Position numbers and translations under genes: made by a program | Notes under the pieces: generated by a model | Database searches by the model: none | Seen by the model: only the letters and a program-made list of their open reading frames with translations | What the model was told of the DNA's origin: nothing | In this document: one piece after another, positions 46,735 to 56,264 of the stretch | How positions within the stretch are numbered: position 1 is the first letter of the stretch | Layout: the number at the start of each line of letters is the position of its first letter | Source of the DNA: Companilactobacillus paralimentarius DSM 13238 = JCM 10415 | Lineage (GTDB): Bacteria; Bacillota; Bacilli; Lactobacillales; Lactobacillaceae | Direction: 5' to 3' | DNA length: 64,000 bases | NCBI RefSeq assembly: GCF_001434985.1 | Contig: NZ_AZES01000026.1 | Span: 16,377-80,376 of the forward strand

Positions 46735-48645
46735 TTGATTTTATTACAAGCACAAAACATTACAAAAAATTTTGGTACTAAGAAGCTGTTCTCTAATGTC
46801 AGCTTTGAAGTACAGGATAATAGCAGGATTGGTCTAGTCGGCCGAAATGGTGTCGGCAAATCAACTATGCTCAAAATTATTTCCGATCAGGAAAGTTATA
46901 ATAGTGGAAATATTGCTCTAAAAAAGGATACAAATATCGGTTACCTTGCTCAGGATTCCGGTTTAAATAGTGAAAATAAAATTTTTGACGAGATGGAACA
47001 TGTTTTTGACTATCTAAAAGAACAAGAAAAAAAGATGCATGTCTTAGAAGAAAAACTTGCTGACCCCAATATTCAAGACTACGACAACATCTTGAAACAA
47101 TACGATCAATTACAAAATACATTCCGTCAAGAAAATGGTTACGGCTATCAATCAGAAATCCGTAGTGTCCTCAAGGGATTTGGATTTGATGAAGATGTTT
47201 GGCAAGCTCAAATATCAACCCTTTCTGGTGGTGAGCGTTCACGTTTAGCTATGGCTAAAATGCTATTGGAACATCATGATATTTTACTTTTGGATGAACC
47301 AACAAACCATTTGGACATCAATACAGTGGAATGGCTTGAAGGTTATCTCAAAAATTATCGTGGGGCGCTAGTCATCGTATCCCATGATCAATACTTTTTA
47401 GACAAAGTTGTTACTGAAATTGTTGAGATCAACCATCACTCTTCAACACACTACTCTGGTAACTATACTTTCTACTTGCAAGAAAAGAAAAAGAATCAAG
47501 AAGTAGCTTGGAAACATTATGAAGAACAACAGGCTGAAATCAAAAAGACCGAAGAATACATTCAAAAGAATATTGTCCGTGCTTCTACCACTAAGATGGC
47601 CCAAAGTCGTCGTAAAAAACTTGAACACATGGATATCTTAGATCGTCCTGATAGTGACCAAGGTTCCGTTCACTTTAAATTTCAAATTGATAAAGAAAGT
47701 GGAAACGACGTATTGCTAGTCAAAGATGCCGCTATCGGTTATGAGAATCACATCATGTCCGAACCAATCAATTTAGATGTCAAGAAAGGAGAACGTGTCG
47801 GTATCATTGGACCTAACGGTATCGGTAAATCAACTTTTCTAAAATCTATCTTGGGACAAATTCCAATGATCAAGGGAACAACTCAGTTTGGTGCTAATGT
47901 TGAAGTTGGTTACTATGACCAGAATTTGAAAAATCTTGATCCTAAAAAAGATGTTCTCCATGAAATCTGGGATATCTACCCTCGCTTAGACGAGCAAGTA
48001 ATTCGTAATATGTTGGGAGCCTTTCTCTTCAGTGGTGACGATGTACTCAAACCTGTTGCCGGTCTATCTGGTGGTGAAAAGGCTCGATTAACTCTGACGA
48101 AACTAGCTATGGAACACGATAATTTCTTAATCATGGACGAACCTACTAACCACTTGGATATTGACAGCAAGGAAGTTCTTGAAGATGCCTTGAAGAATTT
48201 TGAAGGAACTGTTCTTTTCGTTTCCCATGATCGTTACCTTTTGAATACTTTAGCTGATCGTATCGTTGATATTGGTGAACACGGTAGCAAGATTTATCTT
48301 GGTGACTACGATTATTACGTGGAAAAAACAACTGATCATCCAACTGAAGAAACACAAACAACTGCTAATGTCAGTGAAAAGAAAGTTCAGTATCAACAGT
48401 CCAAGGAACAACAAAAACAAGAACGTAAATTACGTCGTCAAGTTGAAGACTTAGAGAAACAGATTGCTGAACTGGAAGATAAAAATACCGCTATTCAAAA
48501 AGAAATGACTAAAGATGAAAATCTGACTTCTTATAGCAAGTTAGCCGATCTTCAAAAGGAACTCGACGAAAATAAACAACAACAGGACAAAGTTGAAGAA
48601 GAATGGACTGAAAAATCTATTGAACTAGAAGACTTTACCGACTAG
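46735..48645 (+). CDS. ABC-F family ATPase (YdiF-like)
   Basis: A 636-residue protein with two ABC ATPase domains and no membrane part: Walker A GRNGVGKST and GPNGIGKST, signature LSGGERSRLA and LSGGEKARLT, and Walker B LLLDEPTNHLD and LIMDEPTNHLD. A C-terminal coiled coil (about 565-635) completes it. ABC-F proteins act on the ribosome to relieve stalls. Size and tail match YdiF of Bacillus. The frame opens at a TTG at 46729 that touches AAAGGAG; the TTG at 46735, seven bases away, was preferred. TGCTAAAAT at 46701-46709 may be an extended -10. Confidence 0.93.
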   Translation: MILLQAQNITKNFGTKKLFSNVSFEVQDNSRIGLVGRNGVGKSTMLKIISDQESYNSGNIALKKDTNIGYLAQDSGLNSENKIFDEMEHVFDYLKEQEKKMHVLEEKLADPNIQDYDNILKQYDQLQNTFRQENGYGYQSEIRSVLKGFGFDEDVWQAQISTLSGGERSRLAMAKMLLEHHDILLLDEPTNHLDINTVEWLEGYLKNYRGALVIVSHDQYFLDKVVTEIVEINHHSSTHYSGNYTFYLQEKKKNQEVAWKHYEEQQAEIKKTEEYIQKNIVRASTTKMAQSRRKKLEHMDILDRPDSDQGSVHFKFQIDKESGNDVLLVKDAAIGYENHIMSEPINLDVKKGERVGIIGPNGIGKSTFLKSILGQIPMIKGTTQFGANVEVGYYDQNLKNLDPKKDVLHEIWDIYPRLDEQVIRNMLGAFLFSGDDVLKPVAGLSGGEKARLTLTKLAMEHDNFLIMDEPTNHLDIDSKEVLEDALKNFEGTVLFVSHDRYLLNTLADRIVDIGEHGSKIYLGDYDYYVEKTTDHPTEETQTTANVSEKKVQYQQSKEQQKQERKLRRQVEDLEKQIAELEDKNTAIQKEMTKDENLTSYSKLADLQKELDENKQQQDKVEEEWTEKSIELEDFTD

Positions 48646-48676
48646 AAAGTAAAACAAAACATTGTCCAACTCTTAG

Positions 48677-48721
48677 ACCAGTGCAGTGATCATCAAATAT
48701 GATCGCCACACTGGTTTTTTT
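48677..48721 (+). terminator. terminator after the ABC-F gene
   Basis: ACCAGTG/CACTGGT and inner GATCAT/ATGATC stems separated by a small internal loop, followed by seven T. It lies within the long open frame in front of DUF368, showing that this upstream part of the frame is not coding. Confidence 0.88.
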
Positions 48722-48812
48722 GGATAAAAAACTGGTTTCAACATTTTTGTTGCCCACATTCTTTAAATTTGATAACTTAATTCATAAAGAATATTTCCAA
48801 AGGAGCATAACA

Positions 48813-49658
48813 ATAAAACAAGAAAATTTCTTAATCAGATTCTTTAAGGGTGTCATTATCGCTTTAGGCTTCATTTTACCAGGAGTTTCCGGTGGTGTTT
48901 TAGCCGCTATCATGGGGATCTACGAACGAATGTTGAGTTTTATGGCCCACATTCGTCAGAATTTTAAACGCGACTTCCTCTACTTCTTACCCATCGGAAT
49001 TGGTGGTATTGTCGGAATCGGTATTTTGTCTAAACCTCTTGATTATCTTTTGCAAAATTACCAAGTGATCGTCCTTTGGGGGTTTGCCGGAACAATTATC
49101 GGAACTCTACCGACCTTGTTTAAAGAGTCGACATCCCAAACATCTCGAGATAAATATGACCTTACTTGGTTCTTAGCCAGTTTTGTCGGTGGAGGAGTTT
49201 TCCTCTTCTTCATGAGTGAAATATTCGGAACTATTCCCGCCAACTTCTTCGGTTTCGTTATCGCAGGTATCTTAATTGCACTGGGAGTCTTGGTACCCGG
49301 ATTAAGTCCTTCAAATTTATTGATTATTTTAGGACTCTATACACCAATGCTAAAAGGTTTTAAAACTTTTGATCCACTAGTCTTTATTCCCATTGCCATC
49401 GGTGGTGTAATCTCATTACTGACATTCTCCAAAGCTATGGAAAAATTGATTCAGCAACACCATTCAAGGGTTTATCACTTCATTTTGGGTATCGTCCTAG
49501 CCAGTACGGTTCTGATTCTGATTCCTAATCCATATACAAATGATGGTATTTCTTATATTGGCACAACTGGCCCTGATATTATCTTAAGTTTGGTTTTCTT
49601 CGTTATCGGTTGCGTATTAGCACTCTGGATGAGTAGTTTAGAAGAACGTTACAAATAA
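48813..49658 (+). CDS. DUF368 family membrane protein, ATA start inferred
   Basis: A membrane protein of about 281 residues in the DUF368 family, related to the undecaprenyl-phosphate flippase superfamily members identified recently. About eight helices are seen, with the duplicated motif GFILPGVSGGVLAAIMGIYE and GVLVPGLSPSNLLIILGLY. The frame is open back to an ATG at 48699, but that codon lies in the preceding terminator. AAAGGAG at 48799-48805 is seven bases before an ATA at 48813, and no ATG, GTG or TTG lies nearby. I infer an ATA start giving (M)KQENFLIRFFKG. Confidence 0.85.
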   Translation: MKQENFLIRFFKGVIIALGFILPGVSGGVLAAIMGIYERMLSFMAHIRQNFKRDFLYFLPIGIGGIVGIGILSKPLDYLLQNYQVIVLWGFAGTIIGTLPTLFKESTSQTSRDKYDLTWFLASFVGGGVFLFFMSEIFGTIPANFFGFVIAGILIALGVLVPGLSPSNLLIILGLYTPMLKGFKTFDPLVFIPIAIGGVISLLTFSKAMEKLIQQHHSRVYHFILGIVLASTVLILIPNPYTNDGISYIGTTGPDIILSLVFFVIGCVLALWMSSLEERYK

Positions 49659-49665
49659 AATTACG

Positions 49666-49713
49666 AAAAAAATACTGCCAATAGACTTTTAAAATCTATC
49701 GGCAGTATTTTTT
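49666..49713. terminator. bidirectional terminator between DUF368 and the lectin-WxL gene
   Basis: AAAAAATACTGCC(A)ATAGA pairs with TCTAT(C)GGCAGTATTTTTT, flanked by A and T runs on both strands. It touches the stop codon of the minus-strand gene. Confidence 0.93.
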
Positions 49714-52156
49714 ATATTGTTTCACTCAGTGTCCATTCAATTTTGCCCGTATAATCGCCTGCAAGGTTAGGAAATTCATTCTTCAATAGAATACCGTCCT
49801 CTTCACTCCAAGCGTCTGTAACGTCCGTATTTTGGCTTTCACCACTATTAACAGTATCCTGTTGGGCAATTAATGTATCATCATTCAAAGATTTTGCATT
49901 CAAATCCTTATCAATGAAGTACAGTGGTTCAGAATAGCTACTATCTTCTTTATTAAACAGACCTGTTGATTGGGCTGATAATTTCCATTTAGTTCCCGTG
50001 CTATTTACATCAATATCCCAATTCCCCGAACGTTTGACGTATTCACCTATCTTGGAACCAGCATTAATTGTTTGAAAACGATAATTATCAACTTCTAATT
50101 GTAAATTCTTTTTTGGCTTAATCTTAACTTTATATTCCAAAGTGTTAGAAATACGATCCTTGGAATCTGATAATTTCAACTTGAATGTATAAGTCTTATC
50201 AGCTTCCAAACCATTTAACGTATAAGGAATGTCATAAGTTCCTGTCTTAACACCCTTATCAACTTGAATGTCACCCTTTTGTACACCAGAAAGTTTGTTG
50301 CCATCTTGGTCATAAACTTCCAAATTACTTAGTAGCTCTTCGCCATCAAAAGTTGACCCTTTCAAATAAGAAATATTACCTTGAAAATGAGCTTCATCAC
50401 CCAAATTTAATTCCTGTGACAATGAATTAGTATTCTCAATATGTAAAACTTCATTATCAATTACAAAATCAGGACTCATCGTATCACCAGTATAATTATC
50501 GGCCTGATAACTAGTATTGACTCCTGACACACTAGTTGTTATTGGCGTGGAACTTTCTGGTCCCTTAACAGTTCCATAAACTTCAATATTAGAATTATCT
50601 CCAATTGCATTCATTGATGGAATCGTCACATCAAATCCTTTTACAGTCTTATAACTTGGTGGATCAGTCTCATACTTACCTGGAATCGTTATCGTGACAT
50701 CCTTTAAATCGGACTTATTAATTTCTTGCGTTTTAGTAGTGCCATCTTCATCTTGATAGGTCATTTTACCAATGACACCATTTGCATCACCATTGTATTC
50801 AACATTCTCTGGCAATCCAACTGTAGCTTTGATTTCACCTGACTCAGAAATACCACCACTATAGGCCAATTTCTGTTCTAATTTAATTTCATCACCATCA
50901 CTAGTTGATAATTCTTTAGTGCTGCCTAAAGTCTTACTACTATTTTTTGTGACATCAGTTATCTGTGAAGTTCCCTTCATATCAACAATCGAAGGCATTT
51001 TTTCAATAACCATATCCAAGTCATCAATTGATGACTCTGGAGAACCTGTTGAAGCAGTAAATCCCCAACGAACCTTCTTATCATCACTAGTGCCTATCAA
51101 TTTAGAAATATCGATACTGAAAGTTTTACTATCCTGAGCTGTTTGCATTTTGTCAGTACCATCAGGAAACTTATCATTAATCAAATATGATAAACGAGCT
51201 GTAGTTCCCGTTGTAGGTGGTGTATAAGTGATTTTAAGATGACGCCAACCATTACGTGGATCTTGTGTTTCTGAGTTAGCGACTTCAAGGCCATCATAAC
51301 CTGTGAAATAAGAATTATTCTGCACTGGTCCACGATGTGTTATGTTGTAGAAATAATTGTTTAGAATAAGACTATAACTATTCTCCATATAAGTAGCGGT
51401 ATCACCTGGATAATTCCAAGCAATATGACCAGTTTTCAATTGATTCATAACAATATTACCAGGATTAGACATTGAAAATTTGTCATAGTCTAGATAATCA
51501 TTAACAGAATTTGAAAATGATCCTGCTGTTTTGTTCACATAATGATCAAATTCAATGGCTACACTTTTTTGAATTCCGTCAGAAGCACCAGAAAGTTTTG
51601 TTGTAGTAGTTTTGTTATCTGGAGTTCCACCACCCCAAACACCCAAGGTCTCACCCGCAGTTGGAACACCATTACTACGAGAAATTGCTTGGTCACCTAA
51701 ATCATCATTTTGAAGCACAAAAGCAAAACCATCATAACCATCGACCTTGCTTCCTCCATAGAACCAAACCGAAATTTCTTGTGGTTTACTCAAATCAAAA
51801 TAGTTATAAGTTTTATTACCATTACTATCTTTAACAGTTCCCCAAAAAGAACCAATTTGCTTTTTCTGCGTACTTGACCCATCTAACAATTGAATAATGT
51901 CAGTTGAATCATTATTAGAATCACCCGCACGAATTATTTTACTAGAACTTTTAAAAGCTGTGGTATCGTTAGTTTTTGTATTCGTATAGTATTCTGGAGC
52001 CGTAACGAAATCATTTAGCTTCATACCTTTAGGTGCATGCTCATATACACTAGTTCTATCTGGAACTGAATAAGCTTGGACCATGGTAGGCTTAAACAAT
52101 TGAATGAACGGCAAAAGAAATATAATCAAATAAAGAAATCCTATACGTTTCTTCAT
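49712..52156 (-). CDS. secreted lectin-like WxL surface protein
   Basis: An 814-residue exported protein. The signal peptide covers residues 1-28 (MKKRIGFLYLIIFLLPF..., cleavage near VQA-YS). The next 330 or so residues resemble an L-type lectin domain, with the conserved SVWFYGG, DGFAFVLQND and VAIEFDHY segments. A beta-rich Ig-like region follows, then a C-terminal WxL domain with TKWKLSAQ and KIEWTLSETI, which should anchor it non-covalently to peptidoglycan. The frame starts ten codons earlier, but AAGGAGG before the ATG at 52156 decides the start. A role in carbohydrate adhesion is inference. Confidence 0.87.
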   Translation of the reverse strand: MKKRIGFLYLIIFLLPFIQLFKPTMVQAYSVPDRTSVYEHAPKGMKLNDFVTAPEYYTNTKTNDTTAFKSSSKIIRAGDSNNDSTDIIQLLDGSSTQKKQIGSFWGTVKDSNGNKTYNYFDLSKPQEISVWFYGGSKVDGYDGFAFVLQNDDLGDQAISRSNGVPTAGETLGVWGGGTPDNKTTTTKLSGASDGIQKSVAIEFDHYVNKTAGSFSNSVNDYLDYDKFSMSNPGNIVMNQLKTGHIAWNYPGDTATYMENSYSLILNNYFYNITHRGPVQNNSYFTGYDGLEVANSETQDPRNGWRHLKITYTPPTTGTTARLSYLINDKFPDGTDKMQTAQDSKTFSIDISKLIGTSDDKKVRWGFTASTGSPESSIDDLDMVIEKMPSIVDMKGTSQITDVTKNSSKTLGSTKELSTSDGDEIKLEQKLAYSGGISESGEIKATVGLPENVEYNGDANGVIGKMTYQDEDGTTKTQEINKSDLKDVTITIPGKYETDPPSYKTVKGFDVTIPSMNAIGDNSNIEVYGTVKGPESSTPITTSVSGVNTSYQADNYTGDTMSPDFVIDNEVLHIENTNSLSQELNLGDEAHFQGNISYLKGSTFDGEELLSNLEVYDQDGNKLSGVQKGDIQVDKGVKTGTYDIPYTLNGLEADKTYTFKLKLSDSKDRISNTLEYKVKIKPKKNLQLEVDNYRFQTINAGSKIGEYVKRSGNWDIDVNSTGTKWKLSAQSTGLFNKEDSSYSEPLYFIDKDLNAKSLNDDTLIAQQDTVNSGESQNTDVTDAWSEEDGILLKNEFPNLAGDYTGKIEWTLSETI

Positions 52157-52301
52157 AAGATCAACCTCCTTGTCAAACATCGACATCTTATATTTTATAA
52201 ATATTATATAAGGTTATATCACTTTTTATATATCATATTTGGCAAATTTTATTATCGGATTTTAATTTTTATTAAAAAGCATAAAAAAATCAGATTAAAG
52301 T

Positions 52302-52350
52302 AAAAAATAAGTTATCAATCCAATTAATTTTGAATTGATAACTTATTTTT
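52302..52350. terminator. terminator after the Nudix-like gene
   Basis: A 16-bp stem AAAATAAGTTATCAAT/ATTGATAACTTATTTT with T-rich flanks. It closes the minus-strand gene at 52349; 52190-52300 is the AT-rich promoter region of the lectin-WxL gene. Confidence 0.9.
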
Positions 52351-53041
52351 ATTTTTGTAAATACTTATTCTTTATTTTATAAGAAGTTTCATCGATAGCT
52401 CTAATTGCATCCGAGTATTTGCTCTCAAAGGCCAAGGCTGTTTTCAGCCCATTATTTTTAAAACCCAACAGTTTTTGATAATGCAATACTTCTTTTTGAG
52501 TAAACTCAGTTCCCGACATCAATCCTAAGATAGGAAATTGTTGCGTCTCCTGGGCTACAAAATGCATAATATTGCAAAAATCAATCTCATCAGTCATTGA
52601 ATTATTAACTGCATATTGATTCAATGCTCTATCCTTAATTTGAAAATCACTGACATGTTCCATGCCACTTTGCCACGATAGATCCCAGACCTTACTTTCA
52701 AGATCATATTTAACGCGATACCAAGACTCATCTTCCATTGTAGCAAACACATCATGGTCTGATTCAAAGACTAACACTAAATAATTGTAGATCTTATAGT
52801 CCGAAGAAACAGATAAATTGGTAAATGGAATAAACAGATGGTCAATATCGATTCCTGCATCGAGCATCTTCAATCTCTCAATAATATGCATTTTTAAATC
52901 AGTAGAAGTTTCATTCTCAGCTGGATCAAATTCAAAACTGGGAATTTCAAAAGTACCATTGTTAGTAGCCTTCGTATAAATCCCATCTGTCCTCTTATCA
53001 TACTTCAACAGCACGTATGAAATAACCGTTCTATTTTCCAT
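52349..53041 (-). CDS. uncharacterised protein with Nudix-like layout
   Basis: A 230-residue soluble protein that I cannot assign firmly. The N-terminal 130 residues have a strand pattern and a helix (STDLKMHIIERLKMLDAG) in the place of a Nudix box, but no intact Nudix signature (GX5EX7REUXEEXGU) is present. The last 60 residues (FTQKEVLHYQKLLGFK...) resemble the winged-helix tail of Nudix-related regulators such as NrtR. A degenerate Nudix regulator or adaptor is one possibility. The ATG at 53041 follows GAGAGG; a TTG one codon earlier is less well spaced. It is a lone gene between two terminators. Confidence 0.6.
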   Translation of the reverse strand: MENRTVISYVLLKYDKRTDGIYTKATNNGTFEIPSFEFDPAENETSTDLKMHIIERLKMLDAGIDIDHLFIPFTNLSVSSDYKIYNYLVLVFESDHDVFATMEDESWYRVKYDLESKVWDLSWQSGMEHVSDFQIKDRALNQYAVNNSMTDEIDFCNIMHFVAQETQQFPILGLMSGTEFTQKEVLHYQKLLGFKNNGLKTALAFESKYSDAIRAIDETSYKIKNKYLQK

Positions 53042-53136
53042 CAATTACACCTCTCATCTTTTTTACCACAATTTTCTAAATTTATTAATCCTTTTTTAGA
53101 AATAATTAGTATTATTTGCAATTTGTATATAAAAAA

Positions 53137-53167
53137 ACCTCTAATAGTTGAAATTCAACTTAGAGGT
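53137..53167 (-). terminator. terminator after tsaD
   Basis: ACCTCTAA(G)TTGAA-type stem paired with TTCAACTATTAGAGGT and seven T on the minus strand. It ends the tsaB-rimI-tsaD unit. Confidence 0.88.
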
Positions 53168-53173
53168 ATCATT

Positions 53174-54196
53174 TTATTCCATATCAAAATCTAAACTAGG
53201 ATCAGCATTCAAATCTAATTTAGCAAAATCACCTTTATCATATTGAATCTGAGCCATCGCACCGATCATGGCAGCATTGTCACCACAAAGTCTTAATGGT
53301 GGGAAAACTAATTCCATATCCATATGACGTTTTTCGATTTCTTCAGCCAAACGTTTACGTAGACCCTGGTTTGCGGAGACACCTCCACCAACAATCAATT
53401 GCTTAACGGGATGTTGCTTCAATGCCCTAAATGTCTTGTTGCTCAAAATATCCAATACGGCTCCTTGGAAACTAGCAGCTAAATCATCTTTATTCAACTG
53501 TTCATGAACTTGATCAGCATGATGAACACGATTGATAAAGGCACTCTTCAATCCACTGAAACTGAAGTCCAAATTATCTTCTTGTACCATTGCTCTTGGA
53601 AAATTGAAAGTATCCTTACCCTTAGCAGCCATTTGATCAACTTTTTTACCAGCTGGATAGTTAATTCCCAAAATACGGCCGATTTTATCATAAGCTTCAC
53701 CAACAGCATCATCCCTCGTATCGCCAAGGGTGTGGAAAACTCCAGGAGCTGTAACTAAAACAATCTCCGTATGTCCACCAGAAACTAACAAGGACATAAA
53801 TGGATATTGTAAATCAGTCACAAAGTTAGCTGAATAAATATGTCCGGCTAAATGATTAACTTTAATCAAAGGTAAATTGTGTGCAAATGCCACTGTTTTA
53901 GCGGCCATGATTCCGATCAACAATGAACCGACTAAACCGGGACCATAAGTCACAGCCACAGCATCAAGATCACTATAACCAACTTTAGCTTCATCCAAAG
54001 CCATATTGATACAACGAGTTACTTCTTCGACATGATGACGACTAGCAACTTCTGGCACTACTCCACCGAAACGCTGGTGACTCTTTATTTGTGTTGCAAT
54101 AATATTTGATAAAATTTCTTTACCATTCTTAATAATAGCGACGGAAGTTTCATCACAACTACTTTCAAATGACATTATTAACGTATCTTTTTCCAC
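53174..54196 (-). CDS. tsaD: tRNA threonylcarbamoyladenosine transferase TsaD
   Basis: A 340-residue ASKHA-fold enzyme that, with TsaB and TsaE, moves the threonylcarbamoyl group to A37 of ANN-reading tRNAs. The metal-binding HLAGH motif is near residue 110, with the N-terminal [13 protein letters not shown] and the VSGGHTEIV loop. The start is GTG at 54196 with GGGGAG six bases upstream. It is the third gene of tsaB-rimI-tsaD, a standard Firmicutes cluster. Confidence 0.97.
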   Translation of the reverse strand: MEKDTLIMSFESSCDETSVAIIKNGKEILSNIIATQIKSHQRFGGVVPEVASRHHVEEVTRCINMALDEAKVGYSDLDAVAVTYGPGLVGSLLIGIMAAKTVAFAHNLPLIKVNHLAGHIYSANFVTDLQYPFMSLLVSGGHTEIVLVTAPGVFHTLGDTRDDAVGEAYDKIGRILGINYPAGKKVDQMAAKGKDTFNFPRAMVQEDNLDFSFSGLKSAFINRVHHADQVHEQLNKDDLAASFQGAVLDILSNKTFRALKQHPVKQLIVGGGVSANQGLRKRLAEEIEKRHMDMELVFPPLRLCGDNAAMIGAMAQIQYDKGDFAKLDLNADPSLDFDME

Positions 54197-54207
54197 AATG
54201 TTCTCCC

Positions 54208-54750
54208 CTACAAATCAACCATCATTTCTAAAGCATCGTGATGATTTCTAAAATAATACTTTTTATGCACTGTTTTCACCTTAAAACCAAAGGCTTCATA
54301 TAAGGCAATCGCAGCATCATTAGTTACATCGACCTCTAATGACATTTTCTCAAAACCACGTTTGCGACAATAATCAAAAGCCTGATTTAACAATAAATGT
54401 CCAACACCTAAGTTCTGATAATCACTGTTAACTGCTAAATTAGTAATATGCGACTCTGATTTGTCACTTAATGAAATGCCAATAAAAGCTACAACACCGG
54501 TCTCATTAACCAATGACAAATAGAGCGCATTCTTATTGCCAATTTCCATTTCCACGATATCAATTGGCCATGGTACCGGAATTGGATAAATTGTTTCTTG
54601 AATTCGCATATATTCAATCGAATCATCTGGAATTGCCTTTCGTAGGGTAAATTCCTGTCCGTCGATTGTCACTAATTGTTTTTCAAAATCAAATTTTTCC
54701 TTCTTATTACCAGATAAGATATTTTTAAATTTCTTCAACATAGGAAACAT
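54208..54750 (-). CDS. rimI: ribosomal-protein-alanine N-acetyltransferase RimI
   Basis: A 180-residue GNAT acetyltransferase with an N-terminal extension of about 30 residues. The acetyl-CoA-binding motif is [17 protein letters not shown], followed by [20 protein letters not shown]. RimI acetylates ribosomal protein bS18 in Escherichia coli; the Gram-positive homologue's target is less certain. The ATG overlaps the end of tsaB by 26 bases. Confidence 0.92.
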   Translation of the reverse strand: MFPMLKKFKNILSGNKKEKFDFEKQLVTIDGQEFTLRKAIPDDSIEYMRIQETIYPIPVPWPIDIVEMEIGNKNALYLSLVNETGVVAFIGISLSDKSESHITNLAVNSDYQNLGVGHLLLNQAFDYCRKRGFEKMSLEVDVTNDAAIALYEAFGFKVKTVHKKYYFRNHHDALEMMVDL

Positions 54751-55450
54751 TTTTGTCTTCCTTATTACCTTTAGCGTACCAATCGTGTTCCGCCTGAGTT
54801 AAACGCAAGTAGGTCGGGATAAAGTTATCAATATCCTTAACAGGTTTGGTTGTCTCTGCAATTTTAGCCAATTTACCAGCAGCCGGCAATGAATTTTCAC
54901 TCATAATTATTGTTGCTTCAGGAAATTGTTTTTGGATTAATTCTTGTAACCTAGGCGTAGCGTTAATAAACTCTAATTCATTAGGTTCATATTGTTTTAA
55001 TGTTTCAAATAGATTGGCCATTGAAGTGTGATGATCTGCAATAACAGTTAATAATCTGCCATCACGATTTGTTACATAAACACCAGCAAAAGCATTATCA
55101 TTTCTGGCATCCATTAGAGGAACTAAAAGATGCTTTTTGTCACCATTTGCAGCCAAGAGTTTCAAACTAGAAACTCCCACTAATTTTTTGTTCAAAGTGT
55201 CAGCTAATGTCTTAGCTACTGTCACAGCAATTCTTACACCTGTGTAAGAACCTGGACCTTTGGCAACAGCAATTAGATCAATATCATTCACTGTAAGTCC
55301 TGCTTCTTGCAAACCATCTTGAATATCAGGTAGCAAAGAAACACTATGTGTCTTCTTTTCAGTTGACTCTATATGCGCCAAAACCTTGCCATCTACTACT
55401 ACGGCAACAGATAACGGTTTATTCGATGTGTCAAACGCTAATATTTTCAT
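54725..55450 (-). CDS. tsaB: threonylcarbamoyladenosine biosynthesis protein TsaB
   Basis: A 241-residue ASKHA-fold partner of TsaD. Typical segments are ILAFDTSNKPLSVAVV, KKTHSVSLLPDI and VAKGPGSYTGVRIAVTVAKTLA. It lacks the metal-binding histidines of TsaD and acts as a structural partner. It opens the tsaB-rimI-tsaD cluster; tsaE is not in the window. Confidence 0.96.
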   Translation of the reverse strand: MKILAFDTSNKPLSVAVVVDGKVLAHIESTEKKTHSVSLLPDIQDGLQEAGLTVNDIDLIAVAKGPGSYTGVRIAVTVAKTLADTLNKKLVGVSSLKLLAANGDKKHLLVPLMDARNDNAFAGVYVTNRDGRLLTVIADHHTSMANLFETLKQYEPNELEFINATPRLQELIQKQFPEATIIMSENSLPAAGKLAKIAETTKPVKDIDNFIPTYLRLTQAEHDWYAKGNKEDKNVSYVEEI

Positions 55451-55512
55451 AATTATCCCTCATTCTTAATAGAATTATTTTAACACATAATTTTAAACAA
55501 AAAAAAATCGAC

Positions 55513-56037
55513 CTATCGGCCGATTCTATTAAATTTTGAATTATCTATCCATCTTAATACGATGAAGAGAAGTCCAGTTTGATAAACCAGACTAAATGCC
55601 TCTTTCGCAAGTCTCGGTATTAACAATGTAACATAAGGTATATTAGTCATCATGTGAATCCACAAAGTATTAAGCCCTGTATTTACAATCACTGTAATTA
55701 ACAAAACTGTAATAAATGTTCTCAGGATCGTAACTTTATGATTGTACAACATATATCCATAAATCACTCCAGATACTAGGGCGGTTAAAGTAAAACCCCA
55801 AAAGAAACTGCCTCCCGTCGCCATAATTGTATGACTGATAATATCTGCTAGAACATTGGCAATTCCAGCCTTCACAGGACCAAAGTAATATCCCAATAAT
55901 CCAACGGCAATGAAGCTAAAGCCTACCTGTAACATGTTGCTACCAATCGACAACTTTGACAATACCATTTGCAATGCTATTAGCAAAGCCATCCACGTAA
56001 TTCCTTGAACACTAACGACTTTCGTTCTACTGTTCAT
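55513..56037 (-). CDS. folT: folate ECF transporter substrate-binding subunit FolT
   Basis: A 174-residue membrane protein of the ECF S-component class with about six helices. Segments MALLIALQMVLSKLSIG, GFSFIAVGLLGYYFGPVKAGIANVLAD and ATGGSFFWGFTLTAL match FolT, which binds folate and docks to the shared EcfAAT module encoded elsewhere. The THF riboswitch directly upstream supports this. The frame runs further upstream into the riboswitch. Of the possible ATGs, the one at 56037 is nine bases from GGGAG and gives MNSRTKVV; the ATG at 56046 touches that site. Confidence 0.93.
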   Translation of the reverse strand: MNSRTKVVSVQGITWMALLIALQMVLSKLSIGSNMLQVGFSFIAVGLLGYYFGPVKAGIANVLADIISHTIMATGGSFFWGFTLTALVSGVIYGYMLYNHKVTILRTFITVLLITVIVNTGLNTLWIHMMTNIPYVTLLIPRLAKEAFSLVYQTGLLFIVLRWIDNSKFNRIGR

Positions 56038-56091
56038 AATCGACATCTCCCAACGGAGCTGCCACAGAATATAAAAGAGACATATATAAAG

Positions 56092-56184
56092 TGGCGAATG
56101 CGGAAACAAGATCGCGAGAAAACTATCTTCGTCCGATGTTCACATTCCGTTCCATCAGCACTTAACGCCTTGAATCCTACCCCA
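56092..56184 (-). promoter_or_regulatory. THF (tetrahydrofolate) riboswitch of folT
   Basis: The minus strand reads GGGGTAGG...AGGCGTTAAGTGCTGATGG...CATCGGACGAAG...TTTCCGC, matching the recognisable core of the THF riboswitch (GUAG, GCGUUAAGUG, the ACGAA segment and the CCGC end). GATG/CATC forms an inner stem. Downstream, CTCC-GTT-GGGAG (about 56054-56047) can hide the folT ribosome-binding site. This fits folate-dependent shut-off of translation. Boundaries are approximate. Confidence 0.85.
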
Positions 56185-56264
56185 AATATTTTTGAATACT
56201 TAAATATGGTAGCACAATAAAATAACTATACAAGTAATTGGTTTTTGGATAAGGTTTTGCTAAG

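Noticed and set aside
48699..48812. N-terminal extension of the DUF368 protein from the ATG at 48699
   Set aside because: The ATG lies within the ABC-F terminator hairpin and the encoded segment does not resemble the family; a ribosome-binding site lies 100 bases further on.
52076..52303. 75-codon plus-strand open frame opposite the signal peptide of the lectin-WxL gene
   Set aside because: It is a shadow of the gene start and its AT-rich promoter, with no ribosome-binding site.
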